Shown here: piece after piece, positions 11,345 through 21,879 of the stretch
Numbering within the stretch: position 1 is the stretch's first letter
Layout: every line of letters begins with the position of its first letter
Source of the DNA: Rhipicephalus microplus
Lineage: Eukaryota > Arthropoda > Arachnida > Ixodida > Ixodidae
Length of the DNA: 64,000 nt
Assembly (NCBI RefSeq): GCF_043290135.1
Contig: NC_134705.1
Location: 54,653,771 to 54,717,770, forward strand
Reading direction: 5' to 3'
Made by a program: the position numbers and the translations under genes
The notes under the pieces: generated by a model
The model's input: the letters and a program-made list of their open reading frames with translations, nothing else
Told to the model about the DNA's origin: nothing
The model's database searches: none

Positions 11345-11640
11345 ACTGTCAATGTCATTGATGACGTTCTTCATCCTGCCACTGCTTGTAAATGGAAACA
11401 ACGAAAAGAAGTGCTTGCAGATGCTGCGCCAGAACTTACAGAGGTCGACTTCTAACAAGACCACGAAGAGCCACTTCAAAATAGCAGCCAGTTTGGCTCG
11501 CACAATGCCATCCCTCTGCACCCGCGGCATGAACAAGGAGGCGAGCTGGTTTGCCGCGCACTCCATGAACTCCATTCCAAGGTACACCGCCTTTCCTTCG
11601 ACTTTTTGTATTTCTTATTCCAGCTTGCGGAATTCAACCT
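11345..11640 (-). pseudogene. Possible decayed exon, unknown protein
   Basis: The region is less AT-rich than its surroundings and open on the minus strand. From 11587 the frame reads YLGMEFMECAANQLASLFMP, then a hydrophobic ILKWLFVVLLEVDL stretch. Extending upstream in frame gives QVEFRKLE, one stop, then EIQKVEGKAV. That looks like a helical coding segment broken by one nonsense change. No family was recognised and no splice borders were settled. A complementary plus-strand frame also exists, so the coding reading is uncertain. Confidence 0.25.
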
Positions 11641-13627
11641 GGTAATTATAGCACTCAGAGCAAATGGAAAAACTTTGTTTGAACACATGCGCGCTACTAT
11701 GGCTCATCAATATTATCAAAAGGTTTTCCTTGGGGAACCGAATATACTAGTGTACTTCTATATGCAACCTTTCTTTAACGCCTGCATTAGATGCCTCTAG
11801 CACTAGATTCAGTAAAGCTTTGAGCGTATTTATCCTGATAAATTTTTTTTGACTACTGTAAGAAAAGCGTCGTCTTCATAACTAGTAAAAGTGAGTAATT
11901 GCATACTACTCTTCTCTTAATGGCATACGAGCGTTCATTCACTGACTAATGCACATCTTAACTTTAACTGCCTATGGGGTCTTCCTTGCTGCACGTCTTA
12001 ATCATTGTGCTTTTTTTCTTAGAGAATGATATCCTGAGGTGTTTCATTATTGAATTAGCCATGATAAACTGCTATCGGCATAATATTATACTATAATACC
12101 ATATCGCAATGTTCCAGACGGCGAGTGCTTATTGGGGTACCAGCTTGATAACATCGGAGCTGTTGTGAGGGTGTCGGTAGTGTCATATATATGCCCGCGT
12201 GGCGTGTCAGCTCCCGTTCTCCAACATAAACATAAATAGCATAACTGTCCAGGTTGCGTAGGAAGCGTGTAGCTGCGCAGAGAAGGACCTATAAGCTTTA
12301 GCGCGTATAGGGCCTCAAGGCACTCTACCATGTGTGCAGCTGCCACCAGCTACCATATATGCTTTTCAGTGTAATTTTACTCTGCAAGTTACGACATCAT
12401 TAATGCACATAAAGAATAAACGTGAAAGACAATTGCATAAATTGAAAAAAAATCATAATGCAGATACAGTAGAAAGGAAGCTCCTCTGTACTGACACCTT
12501 TCATACTGTATGGCACTGGGATAAACGGCACTGAAAAAAGGTTCAGAAAACGTGGCCTGAAATTCTTTAGCGCTTAGACGTGAAAGTAGCTCATTTGTGG
12601 ACTTAGGCATTATCGAAGAGATAATGCACATGAAGTATTTTAATTCAGCAAATTGTAACGTGTTATGCAGAATGTAGTCACGACTTCCACAGCCGTGCCG
12701 AAACTGTCTGCTAAATTTTCATACTTTTCATGCAAATTTGAAAAAAATGAACACAGAACTTACTGAGTAAATTAAGGAACGTGGCAAAAGCCACCATAGT
12801 GCAATGCCATCGCTACAGACAATTCTGTGTATAGTACACTCCAAGTTCTGCCCTTTTGGAGCCTGTTCATACGTGTCCTTATAGCACGAAAATATTTTCG
12901 CTTAACCCACCAAGACTTCCACGACGGGATTTCGTCATGAAAACGGTGTCAAAAAATACGCACAATTGGATGGCACAGAAAAAAACGATCCATCAAAGGA
13001 CGTCAAAACTACGACCGCTCGGATCAGAACAAAAGTGGCCTGACAGGCTACAGCTTTTTAGTCAGGGTCAAAGAGCCTGGCGGCTTTAAAGGCGCACCTT
13101 TTTATCTCATACTTTGTTCTCTTAGTGTCCTTAATCCGCAAAGTGGCATGGTGCTCTGGCCTCGGTAAAGTGAGTTATTCATCATGACTGACCTCAAAGG
13201 TTAGCGCGTGCAAAAGGCGTTGTTACGGGTTGCCACGAGTTTATTGGATTCAGCCTATTATCAAGAGGAGAAGTGCGATTCTGTCAACGCTTGAACAAGC
13301 CGACTTTCGGTGTCACAATCATGCGTTCTTTGGGCAAGTAACTCTATCCTTGAAACTATTTCGTTAAAGAAAGGCTATACTATGTCATAAAATGGACGGA
13401 GTGTCCACTACGCAGTTAATACTGCGTGACACACCATTGTAGATTTGCATCATGCTTCAGAAATTGTGAATTATGCAGTGATATTTGTATTAGGGGAGCC
13501 TATCATTACAAAGATTGAGCTGCTCTGGTGCACGTGGAACCTGAGATATCCGGAATCAGTTGGCTAATAGTGGGTCCATCGTAACTGTTATGCACTCTGG
13601 GAGTGAAACCGCCTAGGTTCAGCGCAC

Positions 13628-13685
13628 GAACCATGCCGCAAGTGAAGGTATGGTTCGAACCATACCTTCACTTGCGGCATGGTTC
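13628..13685. repeat. Perfect 58-bp palindrome, no spacer
   Basis: The 29 bases at 13628-13656 are followed directly by their exact reverse complement at 13657-13685. The centre is GGTTCGAACC. The next bases outward do not pair. No coding role is suggested. Confidence 0.95.
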
Positions 13686-13921
13686 AAGGTGACGCACTTA
13701 TACGGAGCATGATTGTGCTACCACTTTTCACTCTTGAAGCTCCTAATGCTCAAGTGTCTTCCAAATTTTTCAAAACAAATTTTAGTGTGTTATTTTTGCA
13801 AGGCAGGACTACAAAATCGTTATGTGGGAGCCATTGTGAGGGATACTATATTGATTTGAACGATTTGTGGCTCTCATTGCGAATCAAAATCTTAACAACT
13901 GGGTGTTCTTTAAATCTGGAC

Positions 13922-14159
13922 TGAGTGATATGTGGGTTTTAACGTTCCAAAACCATTATGTAATTATTAGAGACACCGTAGTGGAGGGCTCCGGAAATTT
14001 CGACCACCTTGGCTTCTCTAACGTGCACTTAAATCTGAGCACACGGGCCTAGGAAATGTCCGCCTCCATCAGAAATGCAGCCGCTGCACCCGGGAATCGA
14101 TCCCGTGACCCGTGGCTCAGGAGCTCAGTAGTTTAGCCAATAGACTACCGCGGCGCGGT
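13922..14159 (-). mobile_element. Full-length tRNA-derived SINE
   Basis: Read on the minus strand it has a tRNA-like head (GGTAGTCTATTGGCTAAACT as A box, GGGATCGATTCCCG as B box), a middle part with GGAGGCGGA and TGTGCTCAGATTTAAGTGCA, and a tail with TCTCTAATAATTA and AACGTTAAAACCCACA. It is flanked by TTCTTTAAATCTGGAC at 13906-13921 and TTCTTTGCATCTGGAC at 14160-14175, a 16-bp target duplication with two mismatches. SINEs use a partner LINE's reverse transcriptase. The layout resembles the tick Ruka family, from memory. Confidence 0.85.
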
Positions 14160-14643
14160 TTCTTTGCATCTGGACGCATTCGACAAAGCTGCGCACTTGG
14201 ACGGAATCAAACGCGCCCTCTCACGTTTAGTAGCATGACAACTTACGGGCTAAGCTACTGTGACAAGTAATATTTTTAAATGTTTTGTGGGTTGGACAAG
14301 CGAATGACATATGGCCTTTAGCAGGAGTTGATTTTACTATATAATGCAAGCACTGAAATCGTGCTGGATGATGCTCAGCAAATAATCTTGGACAAGTCAT
14401 CGCCAGTAAATTTATTACTAGAGAGGCCTTGTGTTGATGGTAGCATAGTATTACCTGTGATCAGATTGCAAGTTTCGCGCCACTTGTAGCTCTTAATTTA
14501 ACAATGACTTCTTAGAACAATTCACCGTCAACTGTGGACTCGCAGGACGGCACAAGGCATATTCCAACGCAGCGGCACTCCACATATTTATGTTAACGAG
14601 TGATCCTTAGTATATACGCATCAACGCACTGTAGCGAGAACTT

Positions 14644-14690
14644 AGCATGATTGTGCTACCACAATCATGCTATCACAACTTAGTTGTGAT
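14644..14690. repeat. Two adjacent short hairpins
   Basis: AGCATGATTGTG, loop CTAC, then CACAATCATGCT forms a 12-bp stem (14644-14671). Directly after it ATCACAAC, TTA, GTTGTGAT forms an 8-bp stem (14672-14690). The first 19 bases are identical to 13706-13724. Confidence 0.8.
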
Positions 14691-14948
14691 ATAATTTATG
14701 TATGTGCTCTTACATTAGTGCGGACAATAATAAAGTGGCATAGACGCTCGCAAAAGTGTATTTAGGTATAATAGATGCAAAATTTATGTTGTACTGCTGT
14801 GGAATATTGTTCATACTTCACTGTTTTAGTAGCCGGCCTGGACGTCCATCATAAGCTTTTACATATAGAGCATTGGGGCTGTTAGCACGCAATAGGTTCG
14901 CAACGTGCCCATTTATTTGTAAGGTTAGGACACAGCAAAACTGTAAGG

Positions 14949-14950
14949 CG

Positions 14951-14982
<32 letters not shown>

Positions 14983-14992
14983 CACACACACA
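14949..14992. repeat. (AC)n microsatellite
   Basis: A dinucleotide run with one G interruption. Confidence 0.95.
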
Positions 14993-15721
14993 GAGCAATC
15001 AAGATTCATAACAGCCATAAGTTGCTCTTTATTAACGATAGCCATGGATAATTGAACAATCACAACAAATAAGTACGCCCTTATATTTGAGAGGTTGGTA
15101 ACCTTGACACCCCAAACGGACTAGATACAAACAACATCTGCAAAAATATTTTTGTTGTAGACAACGTACGCATGGGACGCTCTGTTGCAAGAAAACAATT
15201 CTAACAATCTAGTAACGCGCAACAAAAGCCTACTAAGACCATCAAGCAGACTTGAACCATATGGTACAACATATGGCGTTTTTGTTCGATACATCAACAT
15301 TGCACATGAAGAAACGTCATTTCGACGCCATTTTTCGATGACCTTAACGGGCCGGTCAAGAGGTGTAGAGGTATAGAGGTATAGGTTTTTAATAGGTATG
15401 GGTGCAGTTTTCCATTGCGAACATGCTGCCTCAAGGAGTATGCGGATACGTGCTATATGAAAGACGTTACAGGGGTAAGAACAATGGTCTAAGCTGGTTG
15501 GGAATTTTCGCGCAGCCTCACCTCCCTTCTTTGTTCCATAAAGGGGAAGGCGTAGTCCATTGTCGTGACTCTACCCACGTCGGCAACGTGACACCACATC
15601 AGCGATTGACATCATTGGTGAACTCGATCAGTCGCAACGCACTTCCGCTTGCTGCGAAGCGAGGTAGCTTGTTTACCGTTGGCCGCACCAGACGCAGGTC
15701 AGCCGTGTAAGCGTCAGGTGC

Positions 15722-15924
15722 CGCCCCGCCGCGGTGGTCTAGTGGTTAAGGTACTCGGCTGCTGACCCGCAGGTTGTGGGTTGGAATCCCGGCTGCGGCG
15801 GCTGCATTTCCGGTGGAGGCGGAAATGTTGTAGGCCGGTGTGCTCAGATTTGGGTGCAAGGTAAAGAACCCCAGGTGGTCAAAATTTCCGAAGCCCTCCA
15901 CCTCACACACACACATAATCATAA
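15722..15924 (+). mobile_element. SINE, 5' part, interrupted by the Gypsy element
   Basis: The tRNA-like head (GGTCTAGTGGTTAAGGTACT, GGTTGTGGGTTGGAATCCC) and body of the same SINE family as 13922-14159, ending in CATAATCATAA at the Gypsy border. The tail resumes at 21823. The target duplication AAGCGTCAGGTGC lies at 15709-15721 here and at 21867-21879 beyond the tail. Confidence 0.88.
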
Positions 15925-16076
15925 TGTTACGTAAAAATGACACGAGGCGTGTCTGTTTAAAATCTATATTCAAACCGATGCGTATGGCGTCGACTAAGAT
16001 AGAAGACAGCACGCACAACCGACAGACCACTTTCTCGTTGTCGTCTTCTGACCGCTGATATGTCAGCTACGTAGCA
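15925..16076 (-). repeat. Gypsy 3' LTR (152 bp)
   Basis: On the plus strand it starts TGTTACGTAAAAATGACAC and ends TACGTAGCA, so the element termini are TG...CA. It is homologous to 21674-21822. The adjacent purine-rich tract lies at about 16080-16088. Confidence 0.9.
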
Positions 16077-16113
16077 TTACCCCCCGGCGGTAAAAGCGCC
16101 GTCTCGGTGCACA

Positions 16114-19100
16114 TTAACTACGGTCTTCAGTAGGCAGGTGGTAAGGTCTTAGCCTGCTGACGTACACAACATCACTGGGTGTGGTTGCAGGCAGGCTTGT
16201 GGTTTCAGATGCAGGAATGATCTCATAGGTGACGTCGGTTACCTGGCGGATGATATGGTAAGGACCCATGTAGCCAGACAGCGACTTCTCTGATAAGCCA
16301 ACTCGACGAACTGGGCACCACAGGAGAACAAGAGAACCGGGTGAGAAGTGAACGTCAGCATGCCGGCTGTCGTAGATGGCTTTCTGGGTGGCTTGCGAAG
16401 CCGAAAGTCTAGAGCGGGCGATCTGACGTGCGTGGTCGGCACGAGCAATAGCGTCGCGTGCATGTTCGGTTGACGGCGTGGTAGTGGTTGGAAGTAGGGT
16501 GTCGAGTGGTAACTTCGGATCACGGCCATAAAGCAAATAAAAGGGTGAATAACCAGTAGTGTCGTGGCGTGAAGAATTGTACGCGAAGGTCACGTGAGGT
16601 AGCGCCAGGTCCCAGTCATGGTGGTCGGAGGACACGTACATCGCGAGCATGTCCGTTAGGGTCCGATTAAGCCGTTCGGTAAGGCCATTTGTTTGGGGAT
16701 GGTAAGAAGTGGTCAGCTTGTGGTGCGTCGAGGAAGAGCGCAGAAGATCGTCGATTACACGGGAGAAAAATGCGCGGCTGCGATCCGTGAGTAATTGGCG
16801 AGGAGCGCCATGGTGTAGGATGACGTCATGGAGCAAAAAGTTTGCAACGTCAGTAGCGGTGCTGGTGGGGAGCGCTCGAGTGATGGCATACCTAGTCGCG
16901 TAGTCTATAGCAACGGCGACCCACTTGTTGCCCGATTTAGACTCGGGAAAAGGACCGAGAAGATCTATACCAACACGGAAGAAAGGTTCGGTTGGGATGG
17001 AGATCGGTTGAAGAAGTCCAGCCGGGGGCGCAGTAGGTCGCTTCCGACGTTAGCATTTATCACAGGAGGACACGTAACGGCGAACGGACCGGGAGAGGCC
17101 GCGCCAAAAGAAGAAGCGACGCACGCGGTCGTACGTCCGAGATACACCCAGATGACCAGCAGTTGGTTCATCGTGAAGCTCGTACAGCACGGTTGAACGC
17201 AAATTTTTCGGCACGACAAGAAGGAGCTCAGGGCCATCTGGCTGGAGGCTACAACGGTACAGCGTGCCATTCAGGAGGACGTACATGCGAAGTGACGTGT
17301 CGTTCGGAGCAGATTTGAGACGGTCAATAAGTTGTCGCAGAGAAGCATCACGACGTTGTTCATCACTAATCTGAAGAAACTGGGACATTTACATGACGCT
17401 GAGGCTAGGCTGAGGCTGTGCATCCGAACATACACTTCACACACACATACTCGCAAGTAACCGTAAACTTTCTTGATGTTACCATAACGATAGAAGAGAA
17501 GCTCTCTACAACCCTATATCGCAAACCAACAGATCGACAACAATACCTCCATTACCAAAGCGATCACCCACGTCACTGTAAAAACAGTATTCCATACAGC
17601 CAGGCTCACCGGTTTAAGCGAATCTGCTCTAGAGACGCTGACTTTGACACGAGCTCACAAAGGCTAAAACTTATGCTCGAGAAACAAAAATACCCCCCCC
17701 CCCACGTAATTATCGACGCTGTTCAAAAAGCGAGAAAACTAAAGCGTGAAGACTTCCTTATGAAGCGACCACCGCAAGAAGACCCACAACAAACAAACCT
17801 CTGCTTGACTTACAGCACAAACTTCCCTAATGTAAACAAAATCCTTAAACGACATTACAACATTCTGGAACAAAGTGAACGTCTGAAACGCGCATTTCCA
17901 TCCGCTCCAGGCGTCGTTTACCGACGACCAAGTAACCTCAAAGACACACTTGTCCACTCTCAAATTAACACATAACCCCATCAATTCATGCCGACCTTGT
18001 TTAAAGCCACAATGTCTTGTATGTAAGGTGATGCGAGAAACACACAAAGCAACCAGCACACAATCCAAGTTTCCGATTAACATACGAGGAAACCTAACAT
18101 GCGATTCCTCTAATGTGGTATACCTACTCGAATGGTATGGTTCGTCGGACTGATGAACAGGGTAGCGGGATAAGCAATCGGCGTCCAGATGGAGACGTCC
18201 AGACTTATAAGAAACCGAGTAGGAATACTTCTGTAGGCGTAATGTCCAACGACCAAGTCGTCCAGTGGGGTCCTTCAGAGAAGAAAGCCAACACAGCGCT
18301 TGATAATCTGTGATAACACGGAAAGGGCGGCCATACAAGTAAGGACGGAATTTCGAAACCGCCCAAACAAGAGCGAGACATTTCTGTTCTGTAATAGAAT
18401 AATTGCGTTCAGACTTAGAAAGCAGACGGCTTGCGTACGCGATTACACGGTCGTTGCCCCGCTGAAATTGCGCCAAAACTGCACCAATTCCGTGACCACT
18501 CGCGTCTGTTCACACTTCTGTAGGAGCATCGGGGTCCAAATATGCAAGAATAGGAGGTTTCGTTAGGGCAGTGATTAGCTGAGAGAAGGCGTCAGCTTGA
18601 GGAGGGCCCCAAGAAAATGAGACGTCTTGTTTGAGAAGGTCGGTGAGTGGCCGTGCGAGTGCCGCAAAGTTTTTCACGAACCGGCTAAAGTATACGAGCA
18701 GAGGCCCACAAAAGTGCGAACATCATGGACAGAGCGTGGGACTGGGAAGTTTGTTACAGCGCGTACTTTCGCCGGTTCTGGCCGTACGCCGGCAGCGTCA
18801 ACAGGGTGACCCAATACGGTAATCTGACGAAGACCGAAGTGGCACTTAGAGGAATTGAGCTGCAGGCCGGCCCGTAGAAATATGGATAGAATGGTCGAAA
18901 GGCGTTCAAGGTGGGTTGCAAAGGTAGGTGAGAAAATGATCACGTCGTCCAGGTAACACAAACATGTCGACCACTTAAATCCTTGTATGAGCGTGTCCAT
19001 CATTCTCTCGAAGGTCACTGGAGCGTTGCAGAGCCCAAGTGGCATGATCTTGAATTGGTAAAGACCGTCAGGGGTAACGAAGGCGGTCTTTTCTTGGTCC

Positions 19101-20308
19101 ATGTCATCTACAGCAATTTGCCAGTAGCCAGATCGGAGGTCGAGAGATAAAAAGAAGGTGGCGCCATGGAGGCAATCAAGGGCATCGTCAATGCGTGGTG
19201 GAGGGTACACGTCTTTTTTGGTAATTTTGTTGATGTGGCAATAGTCAACGCAGAAACGCCACGAGCCGCCTTTATTTTTTACTAATACCATGGGAGATGC
19301 CCAAGGACTCGTTGGTGGTTTGATTACGTTTTTCGTAAGCATTTTGGCCACTTCTTTCTGAATCACTTCTCACTCGGACGCTGACACGTGGTACGGCCGA
19401 CGGTGAATGGGCGCAGAGTCACCAGTGTTGATTTGGTGAGTGAAAATTTTAGTATGGCCCAAGGGACGATCGTCGGTGTCTAAAATGTCACTGTATAAGG
19501 CCAAAACTTGGCAGAACGCGTCGGCCTGGTGAGGCGACAGCTCCGATCCAATCTTGTTTCGAAAAATACCATTGTCTGAGCTGGGTGACCGTGAGACTGC
19601 GCTTCGAACAAGAGCAGATACAGCGACAACGCTGACATCGTCCTCTGTTATGGTGGTTAGCTGGGCTAGAGACATCTGGCAGGGCAACACTTGAGGGGTG
19701 AAACCAAAGTTAAGGAGCGGAAGTAACACACAGTTATCCGCTATGGTCGCGATGATATAGGCCACAGTAACACTGCGCGTCAGCCGAACGTCAGTAATTG
19801 GTGTAACAATATAATCACCGTCAGGAACGGGAGGGGTCGACGTCAAAGACACGTACGTGACGGCTCGAGGTGGCAGGCGAACGAAAGTGGTTGGGCTCAA
19901 GCGGCTGGTGGGCTTTGCAGAGTAGTCGGCAAAGATTGGTAGATCAAGGCTCAGGGTACCAGACGAACAATCAATTAAGGCCGAGTGTGCCGAAAGGAAA
20001 TCTAGGCCAAGTATGAGGTCATGAGGGCAGCAGGCTAGCACGGCAAAAAGGACCACGGCGTGACGGCCGGCCATGCTGACACGAGCAGTGCACATTCCGA
20101 TTACTGGTACAGTACCGCCATCGGCAACACGTATTGCCTGCGTCGTAGATGGTGTCATAATCTTTTCTAAGCGGCAGCGTAGAGAAGCGCTCATAATAGA
20201 CAGGTGCGCACCTGTGCCAATGAGTGTGGTCACAGGAACATGGTCGACTTGTACTTCAAACAGGCTATGGTGCGTGGGAAGCGTCAGTAGAGGATTTTCG
20301 GCCGTCAT
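16114..20308 (-). pseudogene. Gypsy pol: protease-RT-RNase H-integrase, broken
   Basis: The protease segment has TLIGTGAHLSIMSA where DTG is expected, so the catalytic Asp is Gly; ILGLDFL is present. A TGA at 19370-19372 separates it in frame from the RT, which has SPWASPMVLVKNK, FLSLDLRSGYWQI and CYLDDVIIFS. A frameshift follows near 18680. RNase H (18476 to about 18140) has [11 protein letters not shown]. After the Penelope insertion, integrase resumes at 17388 with a Cys/His zinc part ending SSCDKC, an in-frame TAA at 17050-17052, then the core with GIDLLGPF, TDRSRAFFS and NGLTERLNRTL (D, D, E). At least two stops, one frameshift and one insertion make it non-functional. Confidence 0.88.
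17415..18138 (+). mobile_element. Penelope-like fragment nested in Gypsy pol
   Basis: A plus-strand frame with VNFLDVTI, TTLYRKPTDRQQYLHY, IPYSQAHRFKRIC and later [18 protein letters not shown] is typical of the Penelope-like RT C-terminal part. After one frame change, [15 protein letters not shown] (a Cys pair-rich motif seen in Neptune/Nematis-type members) and [12 protein letters not shown] follow. Similarity stops just where the GIY-YIG nuclease would begin. It sits between RNase H and integrase of the minus-strand Gypsy element. Loss of the 3' end is odd for target-primed insertion. No target duplication was seen. It differs from the Penelope type at 31-987. Confidence 0.85.
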
Positions 20309-20343
20309 TGGTATTGCAGCTTCACCTCTATAAGCTGCAATAT

Positions 20344-21594
20344 CTAGTTTTCCTGCTGCGGTCGTCCAGAGAAGCTCGGCGAGGAAAAGCGCCGATGTGG
20401 CGGAGAGCGGGATTGGCGACGTAGCGGCGACGGGGAGCGAGAGGTGTGGCGACCGGACGAAGGCGCGTCAGGGTAGCGGCGACCGGGTAGGGCGTCAGGG
20501 TAGGGCGGCAGTGGAAGGCTCGTAAGATGACGACGAATGAAGGGTGCGGCGACTGAACGTCGAGGGGTCGTCGGACGCATGAGCACCGAGGTAGAGAAAG
20601 TCTGACGTGGTTGGTGTGACAAACGGCGTCGGCAATAGCGAGAAACGTGCCCAGGCTGGTGGCAGGAAAAACAAATAGGCCGGTCGTCGGGTGTTCGCCA
20701 TTCCGAAGGGTTACGGAAGGGCATTGTTGAAGGTGAATGGCGAGCGTGTCCTCGGGAGTAGCACGGGACTTTAGGGCGAGTCAAGGGACATGCTGATGGA
20801 AGGCCGAGGTTCGCAAACTCCTGCCTCACCACAGCTTGTATTAACGCCATTGACGGCTGTTGTTGGTCAGAGGCGAGCGTTGCGAAAACGGGTGGCTGAA
20901 GAGGAGCTGGACAGGCGGCTTCGATTTCCCAACGAAGAATGCGTGTGACGTTGTCATACGTGGGGGACTGGTCGGCGGCTTCACACAATGAGGTTGCGGC
21001 CGTGTTGGGCAGCCGGGTGAATCGCTGAGTAATACGGCGGCTCTAGGCTTCTTCGAACCGCCGGCACTCTTTAATGTTGGCGTCGACGGTGGCAACGTTG
21101 TTGTAAACTAGAAGATTGAATGCGTCGTCTGCTATGCCTTTCAGATTATGGGCTACCTTCTCCGACTCACTCATGTGCTCGTCAATCTGGCGGCATAGGG
21201 CGATGACGTCGTGAATGTACGCGACGTACGACTGCGTCGACGTCTGTGCACGAGCCGCCAGTTGATTCCGCGCTGCCATCTGCCGCCCAACGGTGTCGCC
21301 AAAAAGGTCGCGGATCTTCTCTTTAAAGGAGTTCCAGCTCGTAATCTCCGCTTCGTGCGTCTCGAACCACACTCGCGGTGGGCCATCGAGGTAAAAAAGC
21401 ACATTGGCAAGCATAAGAGTCGGGTCCCACCTATAGCTTGCGCTGACCCGTTCGTACCGGTTGATCCATTTGTCGACGTCAACGCCATCCAGACCGGAAA
21501 ATACACCGGGATCACGTGCAGGAGGTACAACGACGTATGTAGAAGTCATGGTAGGGGCAGGTGGTGAAGACGATGGTTGTTCAACCTGTGACAT
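20344..21594 (-). pseudogene. Gypsy gag (one premature stop)
   Basis: Starts at an ATG (21592-21594), about 80 bp inside the 5' LTR. The N-terminal part has the retrotransposon capsid pattern, including LANVLFYLDGPPRVWF and TSWNSFKEKIRDLF. A TAG at 21043-21045 follows RRFEEA, and the same frame resumes without a shift. The older copy has AAG (Lys) here, so this is one nonsense change. Further on CFSCHQPGHVSRYC is a CCHC zinc knuckle that binds the element RNA. The tail is Arg/Ser/Pro-rich and ends in QQEN-stop at 20344. The pol frame is offset from gag. Confidence 0.85.
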
Positions 21595-21673
21595 GGTTGG
21601 ACCTATGATAATGCGGCCGTTGCGGAGCTTCGTGATGAAGACGAGGAAGTACCCAGCACGTCCACCACAAAGA

Positions 21674-21822
21674 TGTTACGTAAAAATGACACGAGGCATG
21701 TCTATTTAAAATTTATATTCAAACGGATGCGTATGGCGTCGACTAACATGGAAGAGAGCACGCACAACCGACAGACCACTTCCTCGTTGTCTTCTGACCA
21801 CTGATACGTCAGCTACGTAGCA
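21674..21822 (-). repeat. Gypsy 5' LTR (149 bp)
   Basis: Pairs with 15925-16076. Such short LTRs leave little room for a promoter, and no clear TATA box was identified in them. Confidence 0.9.
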
Positions 21823-21866
21823 ATATGGTGGTTTTGGGACGTTAAACCCCACATATCAATCAAATC
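21823..21866 (+). mobile_element. SINE, 3' tail, after the Gypsy element
   Basis: ATATGGTGGTTTTGGGACG and TTAAACCCC followed by ATCAATCAAATC complete the SINE begun at 15722. The second copy of the 13-bp target duplication follows at 21867-21879. This shows the Gypsy element landed inside an existing SINE. Confidence 0.88.
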
Positions 21867-21879
21867 AAGCGTCAGGTGC

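Larger units (their letters stand above)
9520..13627. other. Long stretch without a recognised gene
   Basis: No frame shows an identifiable family. It contains an (ATT)n microsatellite at 11021-11060 and one possible decayed exon at 11345-11640, listed separately. The rest is AT-rich with short frames only. Confidence 0.5.
14176..15708. other. No gene seen
   Basis: It contains two adjacent small hairpins at 14644-14690, an (AC)n run at 14949-14992 and otherwise short frames without similarity. Confidence 0.5.
15925..21822 (-). mobile_element. Ty3/Gypsy LTR retrotransposon (interrupted copy)
   Basis: Minus-strand element of 5,898 bp, about 5.18 kb without the Penelope insertion. Order on the minus strand: 5' LTR, gag with a zinc knuckle, protease, RT, RNase H, integrase, a purine-rich CCGGGGGG tract, 3' LTR. 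It is flanked by ATAA (15921-15924) and ATAT (21823-21826), read as a 4-bp target duplication with one change. The LTRs differ at about 10 of 149 positions plus a 3-bp gap, so this is not a very recent insertion. No envelope gene was seen. Confidence 0.93.

Noticed and set aside
15402..15710. 102-codon plus-strand frame before the split SINE
   Set aside because: No recognisable domain, composition not distinctive, and no splice or promoter context.
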